Origin: Actinomyces oris
GTDB taxonomy: Bacteria > Actinomycetota > Actinomycetes > Actinomycetales > Actinomycetaceae
Reading direction: 5' to 3'
Length of the DNA stretch: 64,000 nt
Assembly: GCF_006546825.1 (NCBI RefSeq)
Contig: NZ_VICC01000003.1
Coordinates: forward strand, 1 to 64,000
Under the pieces are notes generated by a model, which saw only the letters and a program-made list of their open reading frames with translations, ran no database searches and was not told the origin of the DNA. Below are positions 45,950 to 55,884 of the stretch, piece by piece; the first letter of the stretch is position 1, and the number at the start of each line of letters is the position of its first letter. The translations under genes and the position numbers were made by a program.

Positions 45950-46705
45950 GTGAGCACAACGACTCTGTCCGTGGACTGCGGAGGCGGCGGCATCAAGGCC
46001 TCGGTGCTGGACTGCGAGGGCAACATCATCTCCCGCGCCGTGCGCACCCCGACCCCCTACCCGCTGCCGCCGGAGAAGCTGGTGGAGACCATCGCCTCGC
46101 TGGCCTCACAGCTGCCGGGCGCGGACCGGGTGACGGTGGGGATGCCGGGCATGATCCGCCACGGGGTCGTCGTCGCCACGCCGCACTACATCACCAAGGA
46201 CGGCCCGCGCTCCAAGGTGCTGCCCGACCTGGTGGAGGCCTGGGGCCGCTTCGACATGGGTACCGCCGTCTCCAGGGCCCTGGGAATCCCCTCCCTGGTC
46301 CTCAACGACGCCGAGGTCGCCGGGGCCGGCGTCGTCACGGGCCACGGCCTGGAGATGATCGTGACCCTGGGCACGGGCCTGGGCAACGCCGTCTTCGACA
46401 ACGGGGTCCTGGCCCCGCACGTGGAGGTCTCCCAGGGGCCGGTGCGCTGGGGACTGACGTACGACGACTACATCGGCGAGCACGAGCGCCTGCGCCTGGG
46501 CGACGCGCACTGGTCGCGCCGGGTACGCCGCGTCGTCGACGCTCTGCGCCCCATGTACCTGTGGGACCGCCTCTACCTGGGCGGCGGCAACTCGCGGCGG
46601 ATCACGGCGGCCCAGCTGGCCAAGATCGGCGACGACGTCGTCGTGGTCCCCAACGAGGCCGGCATGACCGGGGGCGCCCGCTGCTGGGACATGGCCCGCC
46701 CCTGA
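45950..46705 (+). CDS. ROK-family glucokinase (possibly polyphosphate-dependent)
   Basis: In this 251-residue ASKHA kinase the N-terminal phosphate-1 motif is LSVDCGGGGIKASVLD, the substrate-side text VGMPGMIRHGVV and VLNDAEVAGAGVV, and phosphate-2 VTLGTGLGNAVFDNG. The length and LNDAEVAG/TLGTGLG pattern recall actinobacterial polyphosphate/ATP glucokinases (PpgK). The classical ROK zinc-binding Cys motif is not seen, which also fits PpgK. Phosphoryl donor and sugar remain inferred. The start is the GTG at 45950. Confidence 0.82.
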   Translation: MSTTTLSVDCGGGGIKASVLDCEGNIISRAVRTPTPYPLPPEKLVETIASLASQLPGADRVTVGMPGMIRHGVVVATPHYITKDGPRSKVLPDLVEAWGRFDMGTAVSRALGIPSLVLNDAEVAGAGVVTGHGLEMIVTLGTGLGNAVFDNGVLAPHVEVSQGPVRWGLTYDDYIGEHERLRLGDAHWSRRVRRVVDALRPMYLWDRLYLGGGNSRRITAAQLAKIGDDVVVVPNEAGMTGGARCWDMARP

Positions 46706-46808
46706 TTCCCGTTACTCCGTCCGTCGCCGGAGCCCTCCCCCAGGGGAGGCCGGTTACCTTCGCGGCGCACCCGGCCGCTCATGTCTCCGACTCAGCACCA
46801 ACAGTCCC

Positions 46809-46837
46809 TTGCCGAGGGGCGCATCACCTTCTATCTT
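46809..46837 (+). promoter_or_regulatory. Candidate pntAB promoter
   Basis: TTGCCG (46809-46814), 17-nt spacer, TATCTT (46832-46837), about 57 nt upstream of the pntA ATG. By-eye match to a housekeeping-sigma promoter. Confidence 0.35.
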
Positions 46838-46893
46838 GCCGATAAGTTATGCGACGTGCCCGCGGCGGCACCCTCATTGTGCAAGGAGGCACT

Positions 46894-48444
46894 ATGCGTA
46901 TCGGAGTCCCCTGCGAGCCGGCCGATCAGCCGCGTGCCGCTGCGAGCCCGCAGACGGTGGAGCGGATGATCCGCCTGGGCTACGAGGTCCTGGTGGAGAG
47001 CGGCGCCGGGGCGCGGGCGCAGTTCCCCGACGAGGCCTATGAGGCCGCCGGGGCCCGCCTGGCCGGCGGGGCCCGGGTCTGGGGCTGCGACGTCGTGGTG
47101 AGCGCCTCGGCCCCCGCCGAGGAGCACCTGGCGCTGATGAGCTGGGGCGCGGTCCTCATCTGCCGGCTGGACCCGGCGCGCCACCCCGAGCTCCTCGAGT
47201 CGCTGCGCGAGCGCGGCATCACCGCTCTGGCCCTGGACGTGGTCCCCAGGATCTCGCGGGCGCAGTCCTTGGACGTGCTCTCCTCGCAGGCGAACCTGGC
47301 CGGTTACCGCGCCGTCATTGAGGCGGCCTCCCACCTGGGCAGGCTGTTCAGCGGGCAGGTGACCGCCGCCGGTAAGTTCCCGCCCGCCACCGTCTATGTC
47401 ATCGGCGCGGGCGTGGCCGGCCTGTCCGCCATCGGGACCGCCTGCTCCCTGGGCGCGCAGGTGCGCGGTTCCGACGTGCGTCCGGAGGTCGCCGACCAGG
47501 TGCGTTCCATGGGGGCGCAGTTCGTGCCGCTGCCCAGCGCCCAGGAGGTGTCCTCCGACGGCTACGCCAAGGAGATGAGCGCCGACCAGGCGAGCGCGGC
47601 CAACGCGCTCTACGCCCAGCAGGCCGCCGAGTCCGACGTCGTCATCACCACGGCGAGCATCCCGGGGCGCCGCGCCCCGGTGCTCCTGGACCGCTCCGCG
47701 ATCGAGGCCATGCGCCCCGGATCGGTCATCATCGACATGGCGGCGGCCACCGGCGGCAACACCGAGCTGACGGTGCCCGGGCAGGTGGTCACCACCGACG
47801 GCGGCGTCACGATCGTCGGGCACACGGACCTGGCCGGGATGCTGCCCGCACAGGCGACCCAGCTCTACGGGCGCAACATCGTCAACCTGCTGAGCCTGGT
47901 CACCCCCGACAAGGATGGGACCCTCGCCCTGGACCTGGACGATGAGGTGGTCCGGGCCATCACGGTCACTCACGACGGCGAGCTCCTGTGGCCCCCTCCC
48001 CCGATCCAGGTCTCGGCCGCCCCCGCTGCGAGCCAACCGGAGCGGACAGCCGCCGACGACGCAGCTGCCCAGGAGGCCGCCCGCACGGCCCAGGCGCGCT
48101 CACGCTCCCGGCAGTGGCTGGGGCTGGCCGCAGCGACCCTCGTGGCCGCCGCGCTGGTGCTGGTGACGCCGTCGGCCGCCACGAGCCACTACATCGTGCT
48201 CATGCTCTCGGTGATCCTGGGCTTCCACGTCATCTCCAACGTGACCCCGGCCCTGCACACGCCGCTGATGTCGGTGACCAACGCGATCTCGGGAATCATC
48301 CTGGTCGGGGCGATCTCGCAAGTCGGCCACCCCCATCCGCTCATCAGCGCCATCAGCCTGGCGGCGGTGGTCCTGGCCACGATCAATATCGTCGGCGGCT
48401 TCGCGGTCACCCACCGCATGCTCGCCATGTTCACGAAGGACTGA
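46894..48444 (+). CDS. pntA: NAD(P) transhydrogenase subunit alpha
   Basis: The 516-residue alpha subunit of the proton-translocating transhydrogenase exchanges hydride between NADH and NADP+. The NAD-binding domain I starts RIGVPCEPADQPRAAASPQT, with SQANLAGYRAVIEAA, VIGAGVAGLSAIGTA, GSDVRPEVADQV and IIDMAAATGGNTEL. A linker follows, then about three to four membrane helices in the last 130 residues (VILGFHVISNVTPALHTPLM, SVTNAISGIILVGAIS). The ATG at 46894 has a textbook AAGGAGG. It is followed 12 bp later by pntB. Confidence 0.94.
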   Translation: MRIGVPCEPADQPRAAASPQTVERMIRLGYEVLVESGAGARAQFPDEAYEAAGARLAGGARVWGCDVVVSASAPAEEHLALMSWGAVLICRLDPARHPELLESLRERGITALALDVVPRISRAQSLDVLSSQANLAGYRAVIEAASHLGRLFSGQVTAAGKFPPATVYVIGAGVAGLSAIGTACSLGAQVRGSDVRPEVADQVRSMGAQFVPLPSAQEVSSDGYAKEMSADQASAANALYAQQAAESDVVITTASIPGRRAPVLLDRSAIEAMRPGSVIIDMAAATGGNTELTVPGQVVTTDGGVTIVGHTDLAGMLPAQATQLYGRNIVNLLSLVTPDKDGTLALDLDDEVVRAITVTHDGELLWPPPPIQVSAAPAASQPERTAADDAAAQEAARTAQARSRSRQWLGLAAATLVAAALVLVTPSAATSHYIVLMLSVILGFHVISNVTPALHTPLMSVTNAISGIILVGAISQVGHPHPLISAISLAAVVLATINIVGGFAVTHRMLAMFTKD

Positions 48445-48456
48445 GGTGAGAAGCAG

Positions 48457-49935
48457 ATGATGACTCACATCCTGATGCCGGCCACGTCGTCAAGCACGTT
48501 GATCGCCGCCGTGCCGTCGCTGCCCTCGCCGGTGGTCCTGGCCTATATCGCCGCCGCGATCCTGTTCATCCTGGCCGCGGCCGGCCTGTCCCGCCATGAG
48601 ACGGCCGTGGCCGGCAACGTGGCGGGCGCCGTCGGCATGGGCGTTGCGGTGCTGGCCGCCATCGGCCTGGCCCTGAGCAACCACCCCGCACGCGGCGTGC
48701 TGCCCACGCTGCTGCTCATCGCCATGGGCCTGGCCCTGGGCTCGGTCATCGGGCTGGTGGTGGCCCGGCGCGTCGCCATGACCGGGATGCCCCAGCTCAT
48801 CGCCGTGCTCAACGGGCTGGTGGGGCTGGCGGCCGTCCTGGTGGGCTACAACTCCTACGTCTCCCCCGACGCCCTGTCCGCCTCGCTGGGCGCCTTCCAC
48901 CTGGGTGAGGTCTTCCTGGGCGTGTTCGTCGGCGGGGTGACCTTCACCGGCTCGGTCCTGGCGGCCGCCAAGCTGGCCGGCCGGGTGCCGGGGCGGCCGC
49001 TGACGCTGCCGGGCCGCAACCTGCTCAACCTGGGGGCGCTCATCGGCTCCCTGGTCCTCATGGTCGGTTTCATGATGGCACCGGCTGGCTCCGCCGCGGG
49101 CTGGGCCCTCCTGGCGGTGATGACGCTCATCGCACTGGCGCTGGGGGCGCACCTGGTGCTGGCCATCGGCGGCGGCGACATGCCGGTGGTCGTCTCGATC
49201 ATGAACTCCTACTCGGGATGGGCCTCCGCCTTCACCGGCTTCATGGTGGACAACGACCTGCTCATCATCACCGGGGCGCTGGTGGGCTCCTCGGGGGCCT
49301 ACCTGTCCTACCTCATGTGCCAGGCCATGAACCGCTCCTTCCTCTCGGTGCTACTGGGAGGCTACGGGACCGACTCCACCAGCGCCGCCTCGAGCGGTTC
49401 GGGACAGGAGGGCACGGTGCATGAGACCACTGCCGGCGAGGTGGCCCACCTGCTGCAGTCCGCCCGGCGCGTGGTCATTACCCCCGGCTACGGGATGGCC
49501 GTCGCCCAGGCCCAGTACCCGGTGGCCACGCTGACCGAGATGCTGCGCTCGGAGGGCGTGGAGGTCACCTTCGGCATCCACCCGGTGGCGGGCCGCCTGC
49601 CCGGGCACATGAACGTGCTGCTGGCCGAGGCGAAGGTCCCCTACGACATCGTCCTGGAGATGGATGAGGTCAACGACTCCTTCGACGAGGTCGATGTCGT
49701 CCTCATCATCGGCGCCAACGACACTGTGAACCCGGCCGCGAAGGAGCCGGGATCCCCGATCGCGGGTATGCCGGTGCTGCACGTGTGGGAGGCGAGCCGG
49801 GTCATCGTCTTCAAGCGCTCCATGGCGACCGGCTACGCGGGGGTCAACAACCCGCTCTTCTTCCGGGAGAACAGCTCCATGCTGTTCGGCGACGCCAAGG
49901 ACACGGTTGAGGCCATCATCCGCGCCCTGGAGTAG
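48457..49935 (+). CDS. pntB: NAD(P) transhydrogenase subunit beta
   Basis: In the 492-residue beta subunit the N-terminal 270 residues contain about eight to nine membrane helices ([56 protein letters not shown]). The C-terminal NADP(H)-binding domain III has [59 protein letters not shown] and [19 protein letters not shown]. With PntA it couples hydride transfer to proton flow and supplies NADPH. A leading ATG-ATG pair at 48457 makes the exact start ambiguous by one codon. Confidence 0.95.
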   Translation: MMTHILMPATSSSTLIAAVPSLPSPVVLAYIAAAILFILAAAGLSRHETAVAGNVAGAVGMGVAVLAAIGLALSNHPARGVLPTLLLIAMGLALGSVIGLVVARRVAMTGMPQLIAVLNGLVGLAAVLVGYNSYVSPDALSASLGAFHLGEVFLGVFVGGVTFTGSVLAAAKLAGRVPGRPLTLPGRNLLNLGALIGSLVLMVGFMMAPAGSAAGWALLAVMTLIALALGAHLVLAIGGGDMPVVVSIMNSYSGWASAFTGFMVDNDLLIITGALVGSSGAYLSYLMCQAMNRSFLSVLLGGYGTDSTSAASSGSGQEGTVHETTAGEVAHLLQSARRVVITPGYGMAVAQAQYPVATLTEMLRSEGVEVTFGIHPVAGRLPGHMNVLLAEAKVPYDIVLEMDEVNDSFDEVDVVLIIGANDTVNPAAKEPGSPIAGMPVLHVWEASRVIVFKRSMATGYAGVNNPLFFRENSSMLFGDAKDTVEAIIRALE

Positions 49936-49947
49936 GAGGGGCCGGTC

Positions 49948-50652
49948 TCAGTCGAGCCGGCCGCCCTCGAGGCACTCGACGCCGTCGACGCCGTCGAGCC
50001 CGGAGAGGGCCTCGATGAGGTTGACGGCGGGCCGCTGCCCGTGGAAGCGCATGACGGCGTTCATGGTGCGTCCGTGCTCGCCACGGGTCACCTCGGTCTC
50101 CTCCAGGGTGGCGGTGAAGCCCGACGCGGTGGCGACCTGGAGGATCTCCGGCATGATGGCGCTGCCGATCTCGTAGTCGATGCGCACGGTCACCTCGCCG
50201 CGGCGGCGCTGCAGGCGCGAGGTGAGGGGGCCCAGGAACAGGACGACGATGTAGTCCAGCGCGACCGCCGTGGCCGCCAGGGGGATCATGCCCGCCCCGC
50301 AGGCCATGCCGATGGCGGCGCTGAGCCAGACGGTCGCGGCGGTGGTCAGGCCCCGGACGGTGTCGTTGTTGACGAAGATGACCCCGGCGCCCAGGAAGCC
50401 GATGCCGGAGACGATCTGCGCGGCCACGCGACTGGGGTCCACCGCGACATCCGAGCCGGTGATCGGGGCGAAGCCGTAGGCGGACACGAGGGTGAACAGG
50501 CACGAGCCCAGTCCCACCAGGACGTGCGTCTTGACGCCGGCGTCCTTGTGGCGCAGGTGGCGCTCGGCGCCCAGCGTTAGGCACAGGACGAAGGTGGCGA
50601 GCATCGCGACGACCTGGACCCCCACGTGGTTCAGGCTGAACAGCGTGTCCAC
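49948..50652 (-). CDS. MgtC/SapB family membrane protein
   Basis: The 234-residue protein has four to five N-terminal membrane helices with the MgtC signature: LCLTLGAERHLRHKDAGVKTH in segments, LVGLGSCLFTLVSAYGF, IVSGIGFLGAGVIFVNN and GLTTAATVWLSAAIGMACG. A soluble C-terminal domain of about 80 residues resembles an ACT-like fold (VTVRIDYEIGS...MNAVMRFHG). MgtC proteins affect magnesium homeostasis and ATP synthase regulation and are often stress-linked; the role here is inferred. The start is the GTG at 50652 with GAAGGGAG upstream. It is convergent with pntB, 12 bp apart. Confidence 0.88.
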   Translation of the reverse strand: MDTLFSLNHVGVQVVAMLATFVLCLTLGAERHLRHKDAGVKTHVLVGLGSCLFTLVSAYGFAPITGSDVAVDPSRVAAQIVSGIGFLGAGVIFVNNDTVRGLTTAATVWLSAAIGMACGAGMIPLAATAVALDYIVVLFLGPLTSRLQRRRGEVTVRIDYEIGSAIMPEILQVATASGFTATLEETEVTRGEHGRTMNAVMRFHGQRPAVNLIEALSGLDGVDGVECLEGGRLD

Positions 50653-50844
50653 ACCGGCTCCCTTCCGTGTCGTCACCGTGCCTGTCCTGCCGGCAGCCGC
50701 CGGTTCCCTGCCGGCCCGCTGCCAGCACAGCGACGATTCTAAAGGAGCCCTTGGCCGGGCGCGCCTTTGGTGATGTCTCCCCATCGCGGCGGCGCTCAGG
50801 CACCGTTTAGCGTGAGCACACCATCTTCCCCCTGTTCCTGAGGC

Positions 50845-52683
50845 TTGTCCGACGTGTTGCTCTCCTCCTGCGCCGCCCCCGAGGGGGCTGCTCGCGCCGG
50901 TCGGCTGCTGGAGCTCAGTGAGCGCCTGGCCGAGTCGGGCCGTCGGGGGGAGGCGCTGGATGCCGCGCGGGAGGCCTGCCAGGTTCTCCGGAGCCTGGCC
51001 CGGCTCGATTCAGGCACGTACCTGCCAGATCTTGCCGAGGGGCTGTCGGTCATGGCATCCCGCCTGCGCGAGGCCCGCCGCATGCGTGAGGGGGTTGCGG
51101 TCTCGCAGGAGACGGTCCGGCTCCGACGGCGCCTGACCCGGCACGACTACGACGCCCACGCCTCCGGGCTGGCGCAGGCTCTGTGCCGTCTCGCCGTCGA
51201 CCTGAGCGCTTCCGGCGAGCTGCGTGACGCCCTGGCCAGCGCTCAGGAGTCCGTGGACCTCTACCGGAGCCTGCGCCGGGATGATTCCGTCACCGACGAG
51301 ACCGGATTGGTTCAGGCTCTGGTCACGCTCGCCTGCTGCCTGAGTGAGTCCGGTCGGCCGAGCGCCGCTTTCGTCAGCGCCCAGCAGGCCCTCACTGTCC
51401 GACGGCGTCTGGTCCGGGCCGATCCGGATGTGCACACGCCCCGACTCGCAGCGGACCTGGCACGTCTGGCTCCTAGGCTGCGCACGGTGGGCTATGTCGA
51501 AGAGGCACTCGAGATGGCCCGGGAAGCCGCGGGTCTCTACCGCCGCCTCGATGAGGAGGAGATCGGTTCGTGCACCGGCGATCTTGCCGGTGCCCTCGAG
51601 GTGCTGGCCGCCTGCGGGGCTGCCGTCGGGCACCGAACCGAGGCCCTGGAGGCGGCCGAGGAGGCCGCTGCGCTCTACCGGGGACTGGCCCGCCGCACGC
51701 CGGCGCTCTCCTCGCCGAAGGCCGCCCATGCCCTGGGAACACTGGCTCGGCGCCTGAGCGACGTGGGTCGGCACCGCGAGGCACTCGCCGCGGGTGAGCA
51801 GGCAGTCAACCTCGCTCGCGCTCTGGCCCACAGCGCCCCCGACAGCCATCTGCCTGACCTGGCCGACACCCTCACGGTCCAGGCCGCCTGCCTGCGTGAG
51901 GCTGACAGGCTGGACCGCGCTCTGGCTTCGGCGCGGGAGGCGGTCAGCATTCGACGCGCTCTGGAGCACAGCCGCCCCAGCACTGAGACCCCGGCCCTGG
52001 CTGAGTCCCTGTACGTCCTCGCCGTCTACCTGTACACGGCCGGGCAGCTGCAGGAGTCCTTCGCGATGGCCTGGGAGGCCATCGACATCTACCGGCAGCT
52101 GGTCCGCACCAACCCGGCCCCTCATACCGCCAACCTGGCTCGGGCACTCAATATCCTCACCTTGAACCTCAGCCGGGCCGGGCGTGCGCACGAGGCCCTG
52201 GCTGCGGTACAGGAGGCGGTCACCTTCTACCGGAGCCTGGCTCAGGTCGATCCGACCGCCTACAAGCCGGACCTGGCGGCCTGCCTGCACAACCTGGCCA
52301 CGTGCCTGGGTGATATCGGGGACCGCTCCGCCGCGCTGGCCGCGATCCGGGAGACGGCGGAGCTCCGTCGGGAGCTGGCAGCGCGCGACCCAGCGACGCA
52401 CGCCCCGGCGCTGGCCCCGTGCCTGCACCGGCTCACCAAGCGCCTGGCCGAGGCCGGTCACCGAGGCGAGGCCCTGGAGACCGCACGGGAGGCGGTCGCC
52501 GCCTACCGGAGCCTGGCCCGCAGGCGCCCGGATGACTTCAGCCGGGGGCTCGCCGGCGCGCTCGGCACCTATGCGTCAGTCCTCGAGTGGGCGGGCAGGA
52601 AGGCCGACGCCGCCCGCATCCGCCAGGAGAGCGAGGCCATGACGGAGGAAACGGCCTTGGAGGACTCCATCCGGGGATTCTGA
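50845..52683 (+). CDS. Large TPR-repeat protein of unknown function
   Basis: This roughly 612-residue protein is made of about twelve tandem helical repeats with a period of 48 residues. Each carries blocks such as SGRRGEALDAAREA, YRSLARLD, and YKPDLAACLHNLATCLGDIG. The pattern is of the kinesin-light-chain/TPR_10-12 kind. Arg is abundant, Lys nearly absent. It has no signal peptide, membrane helix or enzymatic domain. Relatives in actinobacteria occur alone or fused to NTPase or regulator domains, but no such partner is adjacent. A TTG at 50845 or a GTG at 50854 (AGG upstream) can start it. A complex RNA-like dyad lies just downstream. Confidence 0.8.
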   Translation: MSDVLLSSCAAPEGAARAGRLLELSERLAESGRRGEALDAAREACQVLRSLARLDSGTYLPDLAEGLSVMASRLREARRMREGVAVSQETVRLRRRLTRHDYDAHASGLAQALCRLAVDLSASGELRDALASAQESVDLYRSLRRDDSVTDETGLVQALVTLACCLSESGRPSAAFVSAQQALTVRRRLVRADPDVHTPRLAADLARLAPRLRTVGYVEEALEMAREAAGLYRRLDEEEIGSCTGDLAGALEVLAACGAAVGHRTEALEAAEEAAALYRGLARRTPALSSPKAAHALGTLARRLSDVGRHREALAAGEQAVNLARALAHSAPDSHLPDLADTLTVQAACLREADRLDRALASAREAVSIRRALEHSRPSTETPALAESLYVLAVYLYTAGQLQESFAMAWEAIDIYRQLVRTNPAPHTANLARALNILTLNLSRAGRAHEALAAVQEAVTFYRSLAQVDPTAYKPDLAACLHNLATCLGDIGDRSAALAAIRETAELRRELAARDPATHAPALAPCLHRLTKRLAEAGHRGEALETAREAVAAYRSLARRRPDDFSRGLAGALGTYASVLEWAGRKADAARIRQESEAMTEETALEDSIRGF

Positions 52684-52751
52684 GGAGCGGCGCCGGCCCG
52701 GCAGTGCCGCGCGGGCGCGGAGAGCGCAGAACGCGACGCCGGGCGGATCGG

Positions 52752-52852
52752 GAACTGCGTTCTGTGCCCAGGACGTACTTCTCCCCCATACGACTGCGGT
52801 CCGTCCCCAGTGATCTGGAGGACATCGCAGTTCTCGTCGAAAAAGTACGTCC
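52752..52852. repeat. Nested and mutually exclusive inverted repeats downstream of the TPR gene
   Basis: The outer 10-bp arms are GGACGTACTT (52771-52780) and AAGTACGTCC (52843-52852). A middle stem is ACTGCGGT (52793-52800) with ATCGCAGT (52824-52831), and an inner stem is CCAG/CTGG. CGCAGTTC (52826-52833) can instead pair with GAACTGCG (52752-52759), giving a rival structure. It may be a terminator or a switchable RNA. The rest of 52684-53062 has no recognisable gene. Confidence 0.55.
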
Positions 52853-53062
52853 CCGATCACGATGTCCGACGCACAAGGCCCCGATCTACCGGCCTGCCCT
52901 GAGTTTCCCGCTTGCCCCGTCAGCCCCACCCCATCGCGGGATACCTGGGTGGTCATCGTCTACTATGCGGGGAGTCAACACGGGCAGGCCGCATTCTCCT
53001 CTGGTGCGTGCCAGGCCCCGGCCAGTGCCGATGCCGTCGGCCACCATCTGCCGACTAACACA

Positions 53063-53098
53063 GGGAGGGCCGGTCACCATCAGGTGACCGGCCCTCCC
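53063..53098 (-). terminator. Terminator of the rpoA-rplQ operon
   Basis: Perfect 16-bp stem (53063-53078 with 53083-53098), 4-nt loop, about 31 nt past the rplQ stop. Confidence 0.85.
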
Positions 53099-53129
53099 CG
53101 GAGTATTGGCTCAGAGCGTCAGCTCTGGC

Positions 53130-53855
53130 TCACTTCTCGACCTTCTGGGCGGCGGCGCCGCCGGCGGGGGCGAAGCCCGCGGCCTCGGCGTCCTCGGCGC
53201 TGGCGAACCAGACCTCGGCGACCGTGGCGTCGTACCAGCGCGAGCCGGGAACGTGGTACTTCATGGAGTCCTCGTTGCCCTTGACCAGGTGGTCGTCGTC
53301 GGGAGCGTCCGTGGCGCCCTCCTCGAGACGGACCGCGCCGGCGTACTCGGCCTTGTCAGCCTTGTCAGCCTTGTCGGCCTTCTCCTCAGCCTTCTCGGTC
53401 GTGGCCTTCTTCTCGGCCTTGTCCTCGTCGGCGACAGCCTTCTGGGCGGCCTTCTTAGCGGTGGCGACCGCGTCCTCCACGATCTCCTTGCGGGCAACCG
53501 GCTCCAGCACCAGGGAGATGACCGCCATGGGGGCGTTGTCGCCCTTGCGGGGGGTCGTCTTGATGATGCGGGTGTAACCGCCCTCGCGGCCCTCGAACTT
53601 GGGGGCGAGCTCCTCGAAGAGGCGGTAGACGGCGTACTTGTCCGTCACCTTCTTCAGCACAGTGCGGCGGGCGTGCAGGTCACCGCGCTTGCCCTTGGTG
53701 ATGAGCTTCTCGACGTAGGGACGCAGGCGACGAGCGCGAGCCTCCGTGGTCTTGATCGACTCGTGAACGATGAGCTGCGTGGCCAGGTTGGCGAGCAGGT
53801 GACGCTCGTGCTGGGCGCTGCCGCCCAGACGGGGACCCTTAGTGGGGCGAGGCAT
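53130..53855 (-). CDS. rplQ: 50S ribosomal protein L17 with long C-terminal extension and sunset-like domain
   Basis: Residues 1-120 of the 241-residue protein are standard bL17: [57 protein letters not shown] and VISLVLEP. A Lys/Ala/Glu-rich linker ([13 protein letters not shown]) with a 9-bp DNA repeat follows. About 45 residues then read [20 protein letters not shown] and [20 protein letters not shown], resembling the short sunset-type domain (KGN...YHVPGxxxYD...AE..F.t...A..aGf). The E. coli protein ends at about residue 127. It is last in the rpoA operon. Confidence 0.93.
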   Translation of the reverse strand: MPRPTKGPRLGGSAQHERHLLANLATQLIVHESIKTTEARARRLRPYVEKLITKGKRGDLHARRTVLKKVTDKYAVYRLFEELAPKFEGREGGYTRIIKTTPRKGDNAPMAVISLVLEPVARKEIVEDAVATAKKAAQKAVADEDKAEKKATTEKAEEKADKADKADKAEYAGAVRLEEGATDAPDDDHLVKGNEDSMKYHVPGSRWYDATVAEVWFASAEDAEAAGFAPAGGAAAQKVEK

Positions 53856-53885
53856 GGTTGTCTCCTAGGTGAATAACGAGCCGGC

Positions 53886-54887
53886 TCAGGCCTGGGTCTC
53901 GTCGCTGAACGTGGGGTTGGCGTAGTCGTCGTCCGAGACGTAGTCGACCGGGGAGCCCTTGAGGGAGAGCCCCAGCTCGGCCAGCTTGTCCTTGATCTCG
54001 GAGATGGACTTGGCGCCGAAGTTACGGATGTCGAGCAGGTCGGCCTCGCTGCGCGAGACGAGCTCACCGACGGTGTGGATGCCCTCGCGCTTGAGGGCGT
54101 TGGAGGAGCGGGCCTGCAGGTCGAGCTCGTCGATCATGAGGGCCAGGTCCTGCTGGAAGGCCTCGTCGATCGGCGAGGGGCCGACCTCGATGCCTTCGGC
54201 CTCGACGTTGAGCTCACGGGCCAGGCCGAAGAGCTCCACGAGGGTCTTACCGGCCGAGGCCAGGGCGTCACGCGGGGTGATGGAGGACTTGGTCTCGACG
54301 TCGACGATGAGACGGTCGAAGTCGGTGCGCTGCTCCACACGGGTGGCCTCGACGGAGTAGGAGACCTTCTTGACCGGCGAGTAGATCGAGTCCACCGGGA
54401 TGCGGGAGATCTCCGCGTTGGGGTCCTTGTTCTGGTTGGCGGAGACGTAGCCGCGGCCGCGCTCGACCGTCAGCTCGATCTCCAACTTGCCCTTCTCGTT
54501 GAGAGTGGCGATGACCAGATCGGGGTTGTGGATCTCGACGCCGGCCGGCGGGGTGATGTCACCGGCGGTGACCTCGCTCGGACCGGACTTGCGCAGGTAC
54601 ATGACGACCGGCTCGTCGTTCTCCGAGGACAGGACGATCTCCTTGATGTTGAGGATGATCTGAGCGACATCCTCCTTGACCCCGGGGATCGTGCGGAACT
54701 CGTGGGGCACCCCGTCGATGCGGACGCTGGTCACGGCCGCCCCCGGGATGGAGGACAGCAGCGTGCGGCGCAGGGAGTTGCCGAGCGTGTAGCCGAAGCC
54801 GGGCTCGAGGGGCTCGAGTACGAAGCGCGAGCGGCGGTCCTCGACCACGACCTCCTCGGTGAGCGTGGGTCGCTGTGCAATGAGCAC
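53886..54887 (-). CDS. rpoA: DNA-directed RNA polymerase subunit alpha
   Basis: The 333-residue protein has an N-terminal assembly domain: [59 protein letters not shown]. After a flexible linker comes the C-terminal DNA- and activator-binding domain: [40 protein letters not shown] and [15 protein letters not shown]. This is normal length for actinobacteria. It lies between rpsK and rplQ. The 158-bp gap to rpsK contains two hairpins that could tune its expression. Confidence 0.97.
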   Translation of the reverse strand: MLIAQRPTLTEEVVVEDRRSRFVLEPLEPGFGYTLGNSLRRTLLSSIPGAAVTSVRIDGVPHEFRTIPGVKEDVAQIILNIKEIVLSSENDEPVVMYLRKSGPSEVTAGDITPPAGVEIHNPDLVIATLNEKGKLEIELTVERGRGYVSANQNKDPNAEISRIPVDSIYSPVKKVSYSVEATRVEQRTDFDRLIVDVETKSSITPRDALASAGKTLVELFGLARELNVEAEGIEVGPSPIDEAFQQDLALMIDELDLQARSSNALKREGIHTVGELVSRSEADLLDIRNFGAKSISEIKDKLAELGLSLKGSPVDYVSDDDYANPTFSDETQA

Positions 54888-54944
54888 GTGGTTTCCTTTC
54901 GTCGCGGCGCCCGCTATATGACGCCGTTCCTCATGGGTGGAGCA

Positions 54945-55035
54945 GCCGGCCCGACTGGGCCGGCCCTACTCCGCGTCCCGCCGTGGGAGCGGAACGTGGT
55001 GAGACGACGACGCAGCAACCGGCTGCGCCGTCGTC
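54945..55035 (-). promoter_or_regulatory. Two hairpins in the rpsK-rpoA spacer
   Basis: First on the transcript is a 13-bp stem (55003-55015 with 55023-55035, one mismatch, 7-nt loop), directly after rpsK. Next is an 8-bp perfect stem (54945-54952 with 54957-54964, 4-nt loop). They may attenuate or protect the message between rpsK and rpoA. Confidence 0.5.
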
Positions 55036-55045
55036 CCCTTAAAGC

Positions 55046-55447
55046 TCAGACGCGACGGCGCTTGGGCGGACGGCAGCCGTTGAAGGCCTGGGGGGTGACG
55101 TCGGTGATCGAGCCGACCTCGAGGCCGGCGGCCTGGAGGGAGCGGATCGCGGTCTCGCGGCCGGAGCCGGGACCCTTGACGAAGACGTCAACCTTCTTCA
55201 TGCCGTGCTCCTGGGCGCGCCGGGCGGCGGCCTCGGCGGCGAGCTGGGCGGCGTAGGGGGTCGACTTGCGCGAGCCCTTGAAGCCGACCTGGCCGGAGGA
55301 GCACCAGGCGATGACGGCGCCCTGCGGGTCCGTCAGCGAGACGATGGTGTTGTTGAAGGTGGACTTGATGTAGGCGTGACCGTGGGTAACGTTCTTGCGG
55401 TCCTTGCGGCGCGTCTTGCGCGCGGCGGCGCGGGTCTTGGGAGGCAT
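55046..55447 (-). CDS. rpsK: 30S ribosomal protein S11
   Basis: The 133-residue protein is uS11: [80 protein letters not shown] and the C-terminal [11 protein letters not shown]. It lies in the standard rpsM-rpsK-rpoA order. Confidence 0.97.
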   Translation of the reverse strand: MPPKTRAAARKTRRKDRKNVTHGHAYIKSTFNNTIVSLTDPQGAVIAWCSSGQVGFKGSRKSTPYAAQLAAEAAARRAQEHGMKKVDVFVKGPGSGRETAIRSLQAAGLEVGSITDVTPQAFNGCRPPKRRRV

Positions 55448-55509
55448 TCTTCCTTCTTCGTGATGAGGTCGTCACTGCGCCCTGCGCTGGGCGGGGCGCG
55501 AGCTGCTGC

Positions 55510-55884
55510 TTACTTGGCCTTCTTCTTACCGGCCACGGTGCGCTTGGGGCCCTTGCGGGTACGCGCGTTGGTCTTGGTGCGCTGACCGTGCACCGGCAGG
55601 TGGCGGCGGTGGCGCAGGCCCTGGTAGCAGCCGATCTCGATCTTGCGGCGGATGTCCGCCTGAACCTCACGACGCAGGTCACCCTCAACCTGGTAGTTGC
55701 CGTCGATGTGGGTGCGGAGCTTGACCAGCTCCTCCTCGGTGAGGTCCTTGACGCGGGTGTCGGGGTTGACGCCCGTCGCCTTCAGGGTCTCGTCCGCGCG
55801 GGTGCGTCCGATCCCGAAGATGTAGGTGAGTGCGATCTCGACTCGCTTCTCGCGAGGCAGGTCGACACCGGAAATGCGTGCCAC
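55510..55884 (-). CDS. rpsM: 30S ribosomal protein S13
   Basis: The 124-residue uS13 starts [20 protein letters not shown], with [38 protein letters not shown] and the basic tail [14 protein letters not shown] that contacts the decoding site. The GTG at 55884 is chosen because AGGAG lies about 9 nt upstream; the ATG 12 codons earlier has no such site. Confidence 0.96.
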   Translation of the reverse strand: MARISGVDLPREKRVEIALTYIFGIGRTRADETLKATGVNPDTRVKDLTEEELVKLRTHIDGNYQVEGDLRREVQADIRRKIEIGCYQGLRHRRHLPVHGQRTKTNARTRKGPKRTVAGKKKAK

